Origin: Nitrospira sp.
Lineage (GTDB): Bacteria > Nitrospirota > Nitrospiria > Nitrospirales > Nitrospiraceae
Direction of reading: 5' to 3'
Assembly (NCBI GenBank): GCA_005116945.1
Contig: SWDH01000003.1
Coordinates: 54,595 to 113,010 of the forward strand
DNA: 58,416 nucleotides
Position 1 is the stretch's first letter. Each line of letters begins with the position of its first letter. Made by a program: the position numbers and the translations under genes. The notes under the pieces were generated by a model, which saw nothing but the letters and a program-made list of their open reading frames with translations, was not told the DNA's origin and made no database searches. Positions 25,993 through 33,560 of the stretch are shown here, piece after piece.

Positions 25993-26027
25993 TTGACAGA
26001 ATGGATTTATGTGTTCATGTTATGAAC
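25993..26027 (+). promoter_or_regulatory. promoter with overlapping palindromic operator before the polysaccharide-locus regulator
   Basis: TTGACA at 25993-25998 is a perfect -35 box. The best -10 candidate is TGTTAT (26018-26023, spacer 19). A perfect inverted repeat GTTCAT-GTT-ATGAAC (26013-26027) covers that -10, as expected for an operator bound by a dimeric winged-helix protein. The regulator gene starts at 26054, so autoregulation is plausible. Confidence 0.5.
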
Positions 26028-26053
26028 GCGTTGCCAATTTATCGGTATAATTC

Positions 26054-26641
26054 ATGAATTTACAAGGCCAGCGAGACCTTCTACTACTGAGCGAGCTCGA
26101 CCGAGATGGTGGGGCCACTCAGCGCACCCTTGCCATCAAACTCGGTGTTGCCCTCGGCTTGACCAATCTCTATCTGAAGCGTCTGGTCCGCAAGGGCTAC
26201 ATCAAGATCACGACCATTCCGCGCAATCGAATCAGATATCTCCTGACGCCACAGGGCTTCACCGAAAAATCACGCTTGACCTATCTCTACATGCAGTACT
26301 CCCTCTCGTACTACCGTGACATGCGTACTCGATTGAAAGAGATGATGTTGGCGCTTGACGGCTCTCATGGCCAGCGGGTTGTGATCTACGGGACGACCGA
26401 GCTGGCTGAATTGGCGTATTTGTCGCTGCGAGAAATGAATATCGATTGTGTGGGATTTATCGATGAAAGCTCGCGCGAGTCATTTCTTTCTTGTCCGGTT
26501 TCTTCGCCGGAAAGGCTTGCCGGCTGGCATTTTGATCAAGTGTTAATTACTGATCTCGATCATGCGGCAGCCTGTGAAGAACAGTTAGTACAGTCGGGAG
26601 TGCCACGGGAAAAAGTCCTGAGACTCGGCCTGCCCGAATAA
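26054..26641 (+). CDS. winged-helix regulator fused to a Rossmann-like sugar/nucleotide-sensing domain
   Basis: A 195-residue protein. Residues 1-80 form a MarR/Lrp-like winged helix (GGATQRTLAIKLGVALGLTN, then RKGYIKITTIPRNRIRYLLT) similar to regulators at the head of exopolysaccharide clusters. Residues about 108-195 (VVIYGTTELAELAYLSLREM, then GFIDESS and VLITDLDHAA) resemble the N-terminal Rossmann part of PglD/NeuD-type acetyltransferases, so it may sense a nucleotide or sugar nucleotide. It begins the locus that runs to the end of the window. No catalytic hexapeptide domain is attached. The sensing role is inference. Confidence 0.8.
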   Translation: MNLQGQRDLLLLSELDRDGGATQRTLAIKLGVALGLTNLYLKRLVRKGYIKITTIPRNRIRYLLTPQGFTEKSRLTYLYMQYSLSYYRDMRTRLKEMMLALDGSHGQRVVIYGTTELAELAYLSLREMNIDCVGFIDESSRESFLSCPVSSPERLAGWHFDQVLITDLDHAAACEEQLVQSGVPREKVLRLGLPE

Positions 26642-26723
26642 GGCTCGGCGCTTCCGTGTGAGAGTGGTATTGCGGGAGGGCCTGTAAGGATCTGTAAGTG
26701 AAAGGGCGGAGCTGTGCCAAAAC

Positions 26724-26825
26724 GGTTTATTTGCTCGAAGAGGTTTGTTTGGTTTGTCAGATTGGAAGAATCGGTGTGATTGATCAACGAAACAAACCAA
26801 CTGACCTAATCAAACGAGATAAACC
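26724..26825 (+). repeat. TGGTTTGT/ACAAACCA palindromic repeat, copy B4
   Basis: Left half includes GAGGTTTGTTTGGTTTGTCA, right half CGAAACAAACCAACTGAC and GATAAACC. The right end touches the start codon of a four-helix-bundle gene. Confidence 0.75.
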
Positions 26826-27208
26826 ATGAAATTGACTCGATTTGAGGACCTAGATTGTTGGAAAGAAGCTCGACAGTTGACGCGGCAGGTCTACGAAGCC
26901 ATTGACCAGAACTCTGCATGGAAAAGAGATGTGCGTCTCTGTAGTCAGACCCAGAGCGCTGCAGGTTCGGCGATGGCCATATTGCGGAAGGGTTTGTGCG
27001 TCGCTCGAACAAAGAATTCGTGCATTTTCTATTCATTGCCATGTCGTCAACGGCAGAAGTTCAAAGCCATCTGTATATCGCCGTGGACCAAGGTTGTCCG
27101 TCCAAGGACGCATTTGAATCGATTTACGCGCAGACTGACCGGACGGGTCGAATCATCTCCGGACTCATAAAATACCTGCGTACCAAACAAACAAAATCAA
27201 CCAAATGA
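26826..27208 (+). pseudogene. S23-type four-helix-bundle protein, frameshifted
   Basis: Second member of the family in the window, only about 25% alike by eye to the one at 17292. From ATG 26826 the first frame reads MKLTRFEDLDCWKEARQLTR and SQTQSAAGSAM. The family sequence continues in another frame (FVRRSNKEFVHFLFIAMSST, then DRTGRIISGLIKYL) to the stop at 27208. Adding one A near 26980 would restore the usual NIAEGFVRRS motif. The gene is bounded by repeats B4 and B5; its last codons (TKQTKSTK) come from B5, and its stop overlaps the next start (ATGA). Confidence 0.85.
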
Positions 27209-27220
27209 ACCAGACAAACG
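27178..27220 (+). repeat. right half of the ACAAACCA repeat, copy B5
   Basis: ACCAAACAAACAAAATCAAC and CAAATGAACCAGACAAAC are the right-half motifs without the T/G-rich left half. The start codon of the NusG-like gene lies inside it. Confidence 0.7.
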
Positions 27221-27708
27221 CTCTTCATTGGTATGCCCTTCGGACGCGGTCGCGTCATGAAAAACTCGTGCGCGAACAGCTTACCAATCAAGGCATCGAG
27301 CCGTTATTGCCGACGGTCAAGCGGCTGAGTCAATGGAAGGATCGAAAGAAGGAAATCGAAGTCCCGCTCTTTTCAGGGTATTGCTTCGTCCACTTTTCGT
27401 CGGAGCAAAAACTACCGGTGCTCAAGACCATCGGTGTGATTGACATCGTGGGAAGCGGACAACGCCCTGAACCAATTCCAGATGAGGAGATCGCAGCGAT
27501 CAAGACTCTGATGACCAGCGTGCTGCCCTACGATCCACATCCGTATCTACACGAGGGCATGCAGGTGGAAGTGGTTCGCGGTCCGCTGCAAGGAGTGCGC
27601 GGGGTTCTCTTGCGCAAAGAAAAGCGCCATCGTCTAGTCCTGGGTGTTCGCCTCATTCAGCAAGCCGCAGCAGTGGAGATCGATGTGAACGATGTGGTGC
27701 CGGCGTAA
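27205..27708 (+). CDS. NusG-like elongation factor of the RfaH/UpxY type
   Basis: Specialised NusG paralogue of 167 residues, expected to bind RNA polymerase and carry transcription through the long polysaccharide operon. Seen: the NGN domain (LHWYALRTRSRHEKLVREQL, then VPLFSGYCFVHFS and IGVIDIVGSG) and a C-terminal KOW domain (EGMQVEVVRGPLQGVRGVLL). ATG 27205 and the first residues MNQTN are encoded by the B5 repeat. I looked for an ops-like GGCGGTAG element downstream and did not find one, so its loading signal is unknown. Confidence 0.88.
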   Translation: MNQTNALHWYALRTRSRHEKLVREQLTNQGIEPLLPTVKRLSQWKDRKKEIEVPLFSGYCFVHFSSEQKLPVLKTIGVIDIVGSGQRPEPIPDEEIAAIKTLMTSVLPYDPHPYLHEGMQVEVVRGPLQGVRGVLLRKEKRHRLVLGVRLIQQAAAVEIDVNDVVPA

Positions 27709-28030
27709 TGAGAACGCGATGGGCTATAGGAATATGGCCGTGCATCACTAAGAGGAAATCGACTGGATGATTGTTCTCTGCATTGGACTGCATCGCTTGA
27801 CCGATTTCACCGAATTTGCCAAGGATATTGCCTCCAGATTAGCTCGATGATCACTCCCCAAGACATGAAAGTGGTGAGCAGGCAGAAGTGGTGCGAAGGC
27901 CATTGCAGGGAATAAATGGGATTTTGTTTGCGCTATTTGTTTTGTATGGTTGAACCAGACTAACCAGGCAAACCAGATCAACGCTCTGCCTCCGCAGCTG
28001 CCCCAGTTGCCGTCTTTCTCACAGAGAGCC
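27709..28030. other. gap with repeat copy B6
   Basis: About 320 bp after the NusG-like gene. At 27926-27982 there is a degenerate B repeat (ATTTGTTTTGTATGGTTG, then ACCAGACTAACCAGGCAAAC). A short frame reading LHRLTDFTEFAKDIASRLAR (about 27789-27850) could be the debris of a gene, but I do not recognise it. Confidence 0.45.
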
Positions 28031-28235
28031 ATGCTCAGGAAGCAGGCGATTCGGAACCGATTCGATCGCTTGGCGTCGGAGCGAGAGTCTTGGCAAAGGC
28101 GGGCGGCCTAAGGGCTCGAAGGTTTTAGAAATCGGATGTGGGTTAGGCGATCAGCTCGTGGCTCTCAAACCTCGAAGGGGAGTCCGTATCGATCTGAGCG
28201 AGGCCATGGTCAAGAAAGCATTCAAGAACTCTTGA
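28031..28235 (+). pseudogene. methyltransferase remnant
   Basis: ATG 28031 begins RKQAIRNRFDRLASERESWQ and stops. In another frame the sequence continues GSKVLEIGCGLGDQLVALKP and GVRIDLSEAMVKKAFKN to a stop at 28235. This is the start and the SAM-binding motif I of a class I methyltransferase from which roughly 20 codons between them and all of the C-terminal part are missing. The following 236 bp to 28472 hold nothing I recognise. Confidence 0.7.
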
Positions 28236-28472
28236 GCGTCTCATGAACATGTTGAGCCGGCATCTCGCCTTTCGCATCCTCGTCGAGTTGGAGAAGGGAT
28301 CTTCGTGAAGGATTCATGTTCCTGAATGTCAGCCACTGTAGCTTGATATTGAGCTCTCAAATAATTCATTTGGCGACATCGGTCGAGAGGAATGTCGTGG
28401 CTGTTTACGGGATTTTGGTGGGGCAACTTCCAGCTTCTAGTCGCGGAGAACTTGTAAGGTGACTGTGAGGGA

Positions 28473-29732
28473 ATGACAAGTCAGGGGGGGTCTCAGGAGG
28501 TTGTATCTGGTGGTCCAGCAGATGTGCTGAGCTCGAGGGTGTTCTCGTATCGTTTTGACCAGGCCATCCGAGGGATGCTGTATGTCTATATATTTTCACT
28601 GCCATTCTCAGGCCTGCTTGTTATAGAGCGAAACGGATTCATCCTCTTGACCGTGTTGATGGGTATATGGTGTGCGGTCAATCGGCGCCATTTCTTTTGC
28701 CGCACTCCCGTAGATGTTCCACTTGCGGCTTTTGTTTTATGGGTAGGCGTGAGCATTCCGTTTTCCGCATCGCCTGCCTATAGCTTCGGGGAGTTCGCCA
28801 AACTCCTCCAGCAGAGCTTGGTGTTTTATTGGGTTGTCTTTTTTTTCCAGTCTCCAACGCATAAGCGGCGGATCATGACGATGATTCTTGGGATGCTAAT
28901 TGTGAGTAGTGTATACGGAATCTGGCAATTTGATTCAGCTCCGACAAGAAAATACTATTTCATCGAGTCCTTCCTGGGATCAGAGGTCGCGCTCACGACA
29001 TTTCTTGTAATGACTTTGCCGCTAACCGCTGCCGTAGCAGTTTATGCATGCGAGCCTTGGCTGAAAAGATTGGGTGTAAGTACCGCTCCGCTCGCGGTGG
29101 CTTGCCAGCTTCTCACATTTTCCAGAGCGGGTATGTTGGCGCTCTTTGTCGAAGTCATCGTCCTGGCAGGTATGGTCAGGACCCGGCTCATGACCGCCCT
29201 GGCAGGGGTTGTGTTGGTGATCAGTCTTTTTGGTGCTGGGGCACTTTTTTATATTAGTGATCAGAATGAGTTATCCTTTATTCCCGTCAAAACAAAACTT
29301 AGCGCGTACAATCTAGTTTCGAGATTTAAAGCGTGGGAGCTTGGGTTTGAAAAAGTGTTGGAACATCCACTTTTCGGATCGGGTTATGGGAAGAATATGT
29401 TTCAACCGGTTTCTCAAGCACAACTTGATCATAGTGAAGAGGTTCCAATGGCGCATGGGACTCACAACACTTTGCTGGATGTTACTGTCGGAGCAGGAGT
29501 TCCGGCAGGGATTGCATTTCTCTGGTTGATGTGGATGATCGGAAGAACTGGACTATGCCAGTTCCTGGCCACACAAGATTCCACAGAGAGAACTTGGTCA
29601 TTCGCACTCTTTCTGATGGCAATAGGCCTCTTCGTTAGACTATTTTTCGATCATATGTGGGTCGGAAGTTTGGCTGTATTGTTTTGGGTGATGGTGGGGA
29701 TGGCTGTGAGACCGGTGTTTTCAAAGATTTAA
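28473..29732 (+). CDS. O-antigen ligase/polymerase family membrane protein
   Basis: A 419-residue membrane protein with about ten hydrophobic segments, of the WaaL/Wzy family that either polymerises O-units or ligates them to lipid A-core in the periplasm. The family periplasmic loop is visible: RFKAWELGFEKVLEHPLFGS followed by AHGTHNTLLDVTVGAGVPAG. Ligases and polymerases cannot be told apart from this. The start at ATG 28473 is the first of the frame; an internal ATG before MLYVYIFSLPF is an alternative. Confidence 0.85.
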   Translation: MTSQGGSQEVVSGGPADVLSSRVFSYRFDQAIRGMLYVYIFSLPFSGLLVIERNGFILLTVLMGIWCAVNRRHFFCRTPVDVPLAAFVLWVGVSIPFSASPAYSFGEFAKLLQQSLVFYWVVFFFQSPTHKRRIMTMILGMLIVSSVYGIWQFDSAPTRKYYFIESFLGSEVALTTFLVMTLPLTAAVAVYACEPWLKRLGVSTAPLAVACQLLTFSRAGMLALFVEVIVLAGMVRTRLMTALAGVVLVISLFGAGALFYISDQNELSFIPVKTKLSAYNLVSRFKAWELGFEKVLEHPLFGSGYGKNMFQPVSQAQLDHSEEVPMAHGTHNTLLDVTVGAGVPAGIAFLWLMWMIGRTGLCQFLATQDSTERTWSFALFLMAIGLFVRLFFDHMWVGSLAVLFWVMVGMAVRPVFSKI

Positions 29733-29754
29733 CCACCGGACCTTTCATGGGGAA

Positions 29755-29781
29755 AAGCATCGTGCATAATGATTGATGCTT
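29755..29781 (+). terminator. possible hairpin after the ligase gene
   Basis: AAGCATC and GATGCTT (7-bp arms, 13-nt loop) lie 22 bp after the stop. No T-run follows, so an intrinsic terminator is uncertain. Confidence 0.25.
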
Positions 29782-29897
29782 CCTGCCTTTCAGCGGTCGG
29801 CCATAGTGAGTGCCAGGATCGCTTCGAAAAGAAATTGATGGTTGAAGATGGAACGATAGGCTATGTGTTGCGAAATCAACCAATCGCCTGAATTGTG

Positions 29898-30893
29898 ATG
29901 AAAACGCTCATCACTGGCGCCGACGGATTTATCGGCTCGCATCTGACCGAAGCCTTGGTTCGGCAAGGCCATGATGTCCGCGCCTTTGTCCTGTATAACT
30001 CGTTCAATTCCTGGGGCTGGCTTGATTATTGTGCCCAGGATGTTCAGGGAAAATTCGAGATTTTCTCCGGAGACATTCGCGATCCAAACGGGGTGCGTAC
30101 AGCCATGAAAGGTTGCGATGCAGTCCTGCATCTTGCAGCATTAATCGCTATTCCCTATTCGTATCATTCGCCCGATACCTACATCGACACCAACATTAAA
30201 GGCACTCTGAATACCGTCCAGGCGGCTCGGGATCTAGGTGTGGCCAAGGTTGTGCATACCTCTACTAGCGAAGTCTACGGGACAGCGCGGTTTGTCCCTA
30301 TCACAGAGGAGCATCCTCTTCAGGGCCAGTCGCCCTATTCAGCGAGCAAGATCGGGGCAGACCAGATCGCCATGTCCTTCTTCACCTCGTTTGGGACGCC
30401 AGTGACTCTTCTTCGTCCGTTTAACACCTATGGCCCGCGTCAATCCGCACGGGCAGTGATCCCTACCATTATTACGCAGATCGCCAACGGCCTACGGCAA
30501 ATTAAACTGGGCGCGGTGTATCCCACTCGCGACTTCAGTTACGTGGCTGATACGGTGGCTGCGTTCATCGCCGCGCTGAATTCAGAACAAGGCGTGGGTG
30601 AAGTGGTCAATGTCGGGAGCAATTTCGAGATTTCCATTGGTGACACCGCTCGCCTCATTGCCGAGACCATGGGCACAGAGATTGACATCGTGACAGACCA
30701 AGTACGGTTGCGTCCGGAGAATTCTGAGGTAGAACGACTGTGGGCAAATAACACTAAAGCCAAACAGCTCTTTGGTTGGCAACCCGCCTATGGTAGCCGT
30801 GACGGCTTCAAGCGCGGTCTGGCGGAAACTGTCGAATGGTTTCAGGACCCATCCAACCTCTCAAGGTACAAGGTTGATCTGTACAATATTTGA
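29898..30893 (+). CDS. legB: NAD-dependent 4,6-dehydratase LegB
   Basis: Extended SDR of 331 residues, expected to turn nucleotide-activated GlcNAc into the 4-keto-6-deoxy sugar at the start of the legionaminic acid pathway (GDP-GlcNAc in Campylobacter). Seen: TLITGADGFIGSHLTEALVR, the LegB-typical VLYNSFNSWGWLDY segment, HLAALIAIPYSYHSPD, the active-site SEVYG and YSASKIGADQ (Tyr-x3-Lys). ATG 29898 is preferred to GTG 29895. It heads the nonulosonate gene set. Confidence 0.92.
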   Translation: MKTLITGADGFIGSHLTEALVRQGHDVRAFVLYNSFNSWGWLDYCAQDVQGKFEIFSGDIRDPNGVRTAMKGCDAVLHLAALIAIPYSYHSPDTYIDTNIKGTLNTVQAARDLGVAKVVHTSTSEVYGTARFVPITEEHPLQGQSPYSASKIGADQIAMSFFTSFGTPVTLLRPFNTYGPRQSARAVIPTIITQIANGLRQIKLGAVYPTRDFSYVADTVAAFIAALNSEQGVGEVVNVGSNFEISIGDTARLIAETMGTEIDIVTDQVRLRPENSEVERLWANNTKAKQLFGWQPAYGSRDGFKRGLAETVEWFQDPSNLSRYKVDLYNI

Positions 30894-30894
30894 T

Positions 30895-31083
30895 ATGGGT
30901 GCGGCAGGGAACTCACTTGACCAGGCTCTGCTGCAGGGGTTTCAGAGGGACATGCGGGTGATCGAGAGCCCGACTTGGATGGTATTGCACAAGCTGTCTA
31001 TGTATATCGACTGCCCCTACGCATTGCTGTCAGTGGTGGAGCAGTTAACGGCCCGCTTGATTAACCTGCTGAGCAGTGAATAA
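30895..31083 (+). pseudogene. legC: remnant of the LegC aminotransferase (C-terminus only)
   Basis: LegC is a PLP-dependent aminotransferase of about 390 residues that should follow LegB. Only about 50 C-terminal residues remain: PTWMVLHKLSMYIDCPYALL then LTARLINLLSSE, matching the family pattern of a HKLPMY motif and an ending like INLPSS. The catalytic Lys and the rest of the enzyme are gone. A 62-codon frame from ATG 30895 covers the fragment, but its first residues look unrelated. Confidence 0.8.
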
Positions 31084-31100
31084 TTGGTAAGCTAGTCGTA

Positions 31101-32270
31101 ATGACCAGCAAGCGAAAAATTTGCATCGTGACTGGTAGTCGTGCGGAGTACGGTCTTCTCTATTGGCTGATGAAAGAAGTCAGCGATGACACAGATCTAC
31201 AATTGCAGATCATCGCAACGGGTATGCACCTCTCGCCCGAGTTCGGATTGACCTTTCAACAGATCGAAGCCGATGGCTTCACCATCGATGCCAAGATCGA
31301 GATGCTGCTTTCGTCAGATTCACCGGTAGGCATTGCAAAATCTATGGGCGTCGGTGTCATCGGTTTCGCCGATGTGCTAGCTCGGCTGAAGCCGGACATC
31401 TTGGTGGTATTGGGCGATCGGTTTGAAATGTTGGCGGCAGCTCAGGTGGCCTTGGTTTTACGGATACCCATTGCGCACATTCATGGTGGGGAAACAACCG
31501 AAGGCGCGTTCGATGAAGGCATTCGCCATGCCATTACGAAGATGGCGCAATGGCACTTTGTAGCTGCGGAGCCCTATCGCAAACGGGTCATCCAACTAGG
31601 GGAAACGTCAGATAGGGTGTTCAATTTTGGTGCACCAGGCCTGGATTATATTCAACGCCTTGAGTGGATGAATAGATCGTCTTTGGAAAAATCATTAGCG
31701 TTCAAACTTGCCACGCCAGTCTTTCTGGTTACCTACCATTCCGCCACGCTAGGTCAACAGGAACCCATTGGAGCGATGAACGAGTTGCTGGCAGCATTAG
31801 ATGAGTTTTCAGACGCAACGGTTGTCTTCACCTATCCGAATGCAGACACGGGTGGTCGCGGATTGATCGCTCGACTCAATCAGTGGGTTGCGGCTAATAA
31901 GCATCGCGCCACCGCATGTGCTTCGTTGGGTCAGCAACGTTATTTGAGCCTCATGCGCGAGTCAGATGTGATCCTCGGCAATTCTTCAAGTGCGCTGACT
32001 GAGGCACCTGTACTCAAAAAGGCGACGGTCAATATTGGCGATCGTCAGAAGGGCCGCCTCAAAGCGACATCCGTGATCGACGCTGAGGAGACCAAGGATG
32101 CCATTGCCGGAGCGATTCGTAAGGCGTTGTCAGAGGATTTTCGCGCAGGCCTACCAGCGACAAAATCTCTCTATGGTTCGGGTAATGTGAGTCGCCGAGT
32201 CAAGAACACCCTGAAGGTCGTTTCCATGGGTCAGCAAAAATCGTTCTTCGATATCGAGCATGGACATTGA
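31101..32270 (+). CDS. legG: hydrolysing UDP/GDP-sugar 2-epimerase LegG/NeuC
   Basis: Removes the nucleotide and inverts C2 of an activated diacetamido or acetamido sugar, giving the free manno-sugar for NeuB/LegI. The 389-residue protein starts KICIVTGSRAEYGLLYWLMK, has LVVLGDRFEMLAAAQVAL, IPIAHIHGGETTEGAFDEGI and LGNSSSALTEAPVLKKATVN, all typical of the NeuC branch of the epimerase-2 fold. Clustering with legB and ptmE favours LegG over the sialic-acid NeuC. Confidence 0.92.
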   Translation: MTSKRKICIVTGSRAEYGLLYWLMKEVSDDTDLQLQIIATGMHLSPEFGLTFQQIEADGFTIDAKIEMLLSSDSPVGIAKSMGVGVIGFADVLARLKPDILVVLGDRFEMLAAAQVALVLRIPIAHIHGGETTEGAFDEGIRHAITKMAQWHFVAAEPYRKRVIQLGETSDRVFNFGAPGLDYIQRLEWMNRSSLEKSLAFKLATPVFLVTYHSATLGQQEPIGAMNELLAALDEFSDATVVFTYPNADTGGRGLIARLNQWVAANKHRATACASLGQQRYLSLMRESDVILGNSSSALTEAPVLKKATVNIGDRQKGRLKATSVIDAEETKDAIAGAIRKALSEDFRAGLPATKSLYGSGNVSRRVKNTLKVVSMGQQKSFFDIEHGH

Positions 32271-32271
32271 C

Positions 32272-33348
32272 ATGAGGACCTTCATCATCGCTGAAGCCGG
32301 GGTCAACCATAATGGTGATCTGAGTCTCGCGAAGCAGTTGATTGATGTTGCCGCCGATGCAGGCGCCGATGCAGTAAAATTTCAGACATTTCGTGCCGAG
32401 GAGGTGGTGAGTCGTCATGCGCCCAAAGCTGAGTATCAGACTCGAACTACAGGCCAAACTGAAAGCCAGCTCGAGATGATACGCAAGCTTGAGCTGACCG
32501 AGGCGGATCACGATGAGCTGATCGCTCATGCCAAGGCGTGCGGGATTGCGTTTCTATCGACCCCGTTTGATGTACCGAGCTTGCATCTCCTCACAAAGCG
32601 ATTCGGCTTGCAGACTATCAAGATTTCATCAGGGGAAATAACCAACGCTCCATTTTTGCTTGCTATTGCCTGTGCGGCGAAGTCAGTAATCGTCTCCACC
32701 GGTATGAGCACGCTTGCAGAAGTCGAAGCGGCCTTGGGTGTATTGGCGTTCGGGTTTACTGGACTGGCGACCGCTATGCCTCAGCGTGAAGACTTCGATC
32801 AGGCGTTTGCCTCTGAGGCAGGGCAACAAGCCCTACGTGACCGTGTGACACTGCTTCACTGCACGACCGAATACCCTACTTCTTTTAGAGAAGTGAACCT
32901 ATGCGCAATGGATACCCTGGCCACGGCGTTTAGGCTGCCTGTGGGTTACTCGGATCACACGATGGGGATTCATATCTCGCTGGCTGCTGTGGCACGTGGG
33001 GCTCGGGTGATTGAGAAACACGTCACGCTGGATCGAACCTTGCCCGGCCCGGATCATAAGGCATCGTTGGAGCCGGAGGAACTGCGGCAGCTGGTACGCC
33101 AAATCCGGGAGGTCGAACCGGCGCTCGGGGATGGCATCAAGCGACCGGCCGCATCCGAGTGGAAAAATCGCGATGTTGCGCGGAAGAGCCTGGTTGCGGC
33201 GAGGGCGATCCAAGTGGGAGAGGTATTTACGGAGGAGAATCTGACCTGCAAGCGGCCTGGAACGGGGGTGAGTCCAATGGCGTATTGGCAAACCTTGGGG
33301 CAAGCCGCAGGGCGCAGTTACAACGCCGATGAATCACTAGATGTTTAA
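32272..33348 (+). CDS. legI: N-acetylneuraminate/legionaminate synthase
   Basis: Condenses the free manno-sugar with phosphoenolpyruvate to form a nine-carbon nonulosonic acid. The 358-residue protein has RTFIIAEAGVNHNGDLSLAK, KFQTFRAEEVVS, LSTPFDVPSLHLL, IKISSGEITNAPFL, LLHCTTEYPT and GYSDHTMGIHISL in the TIM barrel, and a C-terminal SAF domain (KSLVAARAIQVGEVFTEENL). ATG 32272 is chosen; ATG 32260 would overlap legG by 11 bp. Its stop is followed in frame by an acetyltransferase fragment. Confidence 0.93.
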   Translation: MRTFIIAEAGVNHNGDLSLAKQLIDVAADAGADAVKFQTFRAEEVVSRHAPKAEYQTRTTGQTESQLEMIRKLELTEADHDELIAHAKACGIAFLSTPFDVPSLHLLTKRFGLQTIKISSGEITNAPFLLAIACAAKSVIVSTGMSTLAEVEAALGVLAFGFTGLATAMPQREDFDQAFASEAGQQALRDRVTLLHCTTEYPTSFREVNLCAMDTLATAFRLPVGYSDHTMGIHISLAAVARGARVIEKHVTLDRTLPGPDHKASLEPEELRQLVRQIREVEPALGDGIKRPAASEWKNRDVARKSLVAARAIQVGEVFTEENLTCKRPGTGVSPMAYWQTLGQAAGRSYNADESLDV

Positions 33349-33519
33349 ACAAACGTTCTGCTTGGTGATGGAAGTGGTCGAGTTTTCTGGATACGTTGCG
33401 CCGCAGTCGCAGTTGTGCGGCCTGGTACTGAGATCGATGCAAATGTTGTCACTGGTGCCGGTGCAGCAGTCACAAAAAGTGTTCCTGATGGATGGATCGT
33501 TGCAGGCAACTCCACTTAG
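33349..33519 (+). pseudogene. remnant of a NeuD/PglD-type acetyltransferase
   Basis: Directly after the legI stop, in the same frame, the sequence reads AVVRPGTEIDANVVTGAGAA then VTKSVPDGWIVAGNS and stops. These are the last hexapeptide turns and the VPDG...AGNP ending of NeuD/PglD/LegH-type sugar N-acetyltransferases (about 210 residues when whole). The N-terminal Rossmann part and most of the beta helix are missing and no start codon fits. Confidence 0.75.
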
Positions 33520-33560
33520 CTGAACCTGGAAATTCCGGTACGTGAAAGTGCAAAAAAACC

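Noticed and set aside
16600-28000. Possible CRISPR array from repeated TGGTTTGT/ACAAACCA units
   Set aside because: The units are dispersed, variable, palindromic and lack regular spacers; no cas gene is nearby.
27748-28032. 94-codon minus-strand frame after the NusG-like gene
   Set aside because: Includes the B6 repeat and shows no domain; possibly debris but not supportable as a gene.
27709-28472. ops/JUMPstart element for the RfaH-like factor
   Set aside because: No GGCGGTAG or near match was found in the leader.
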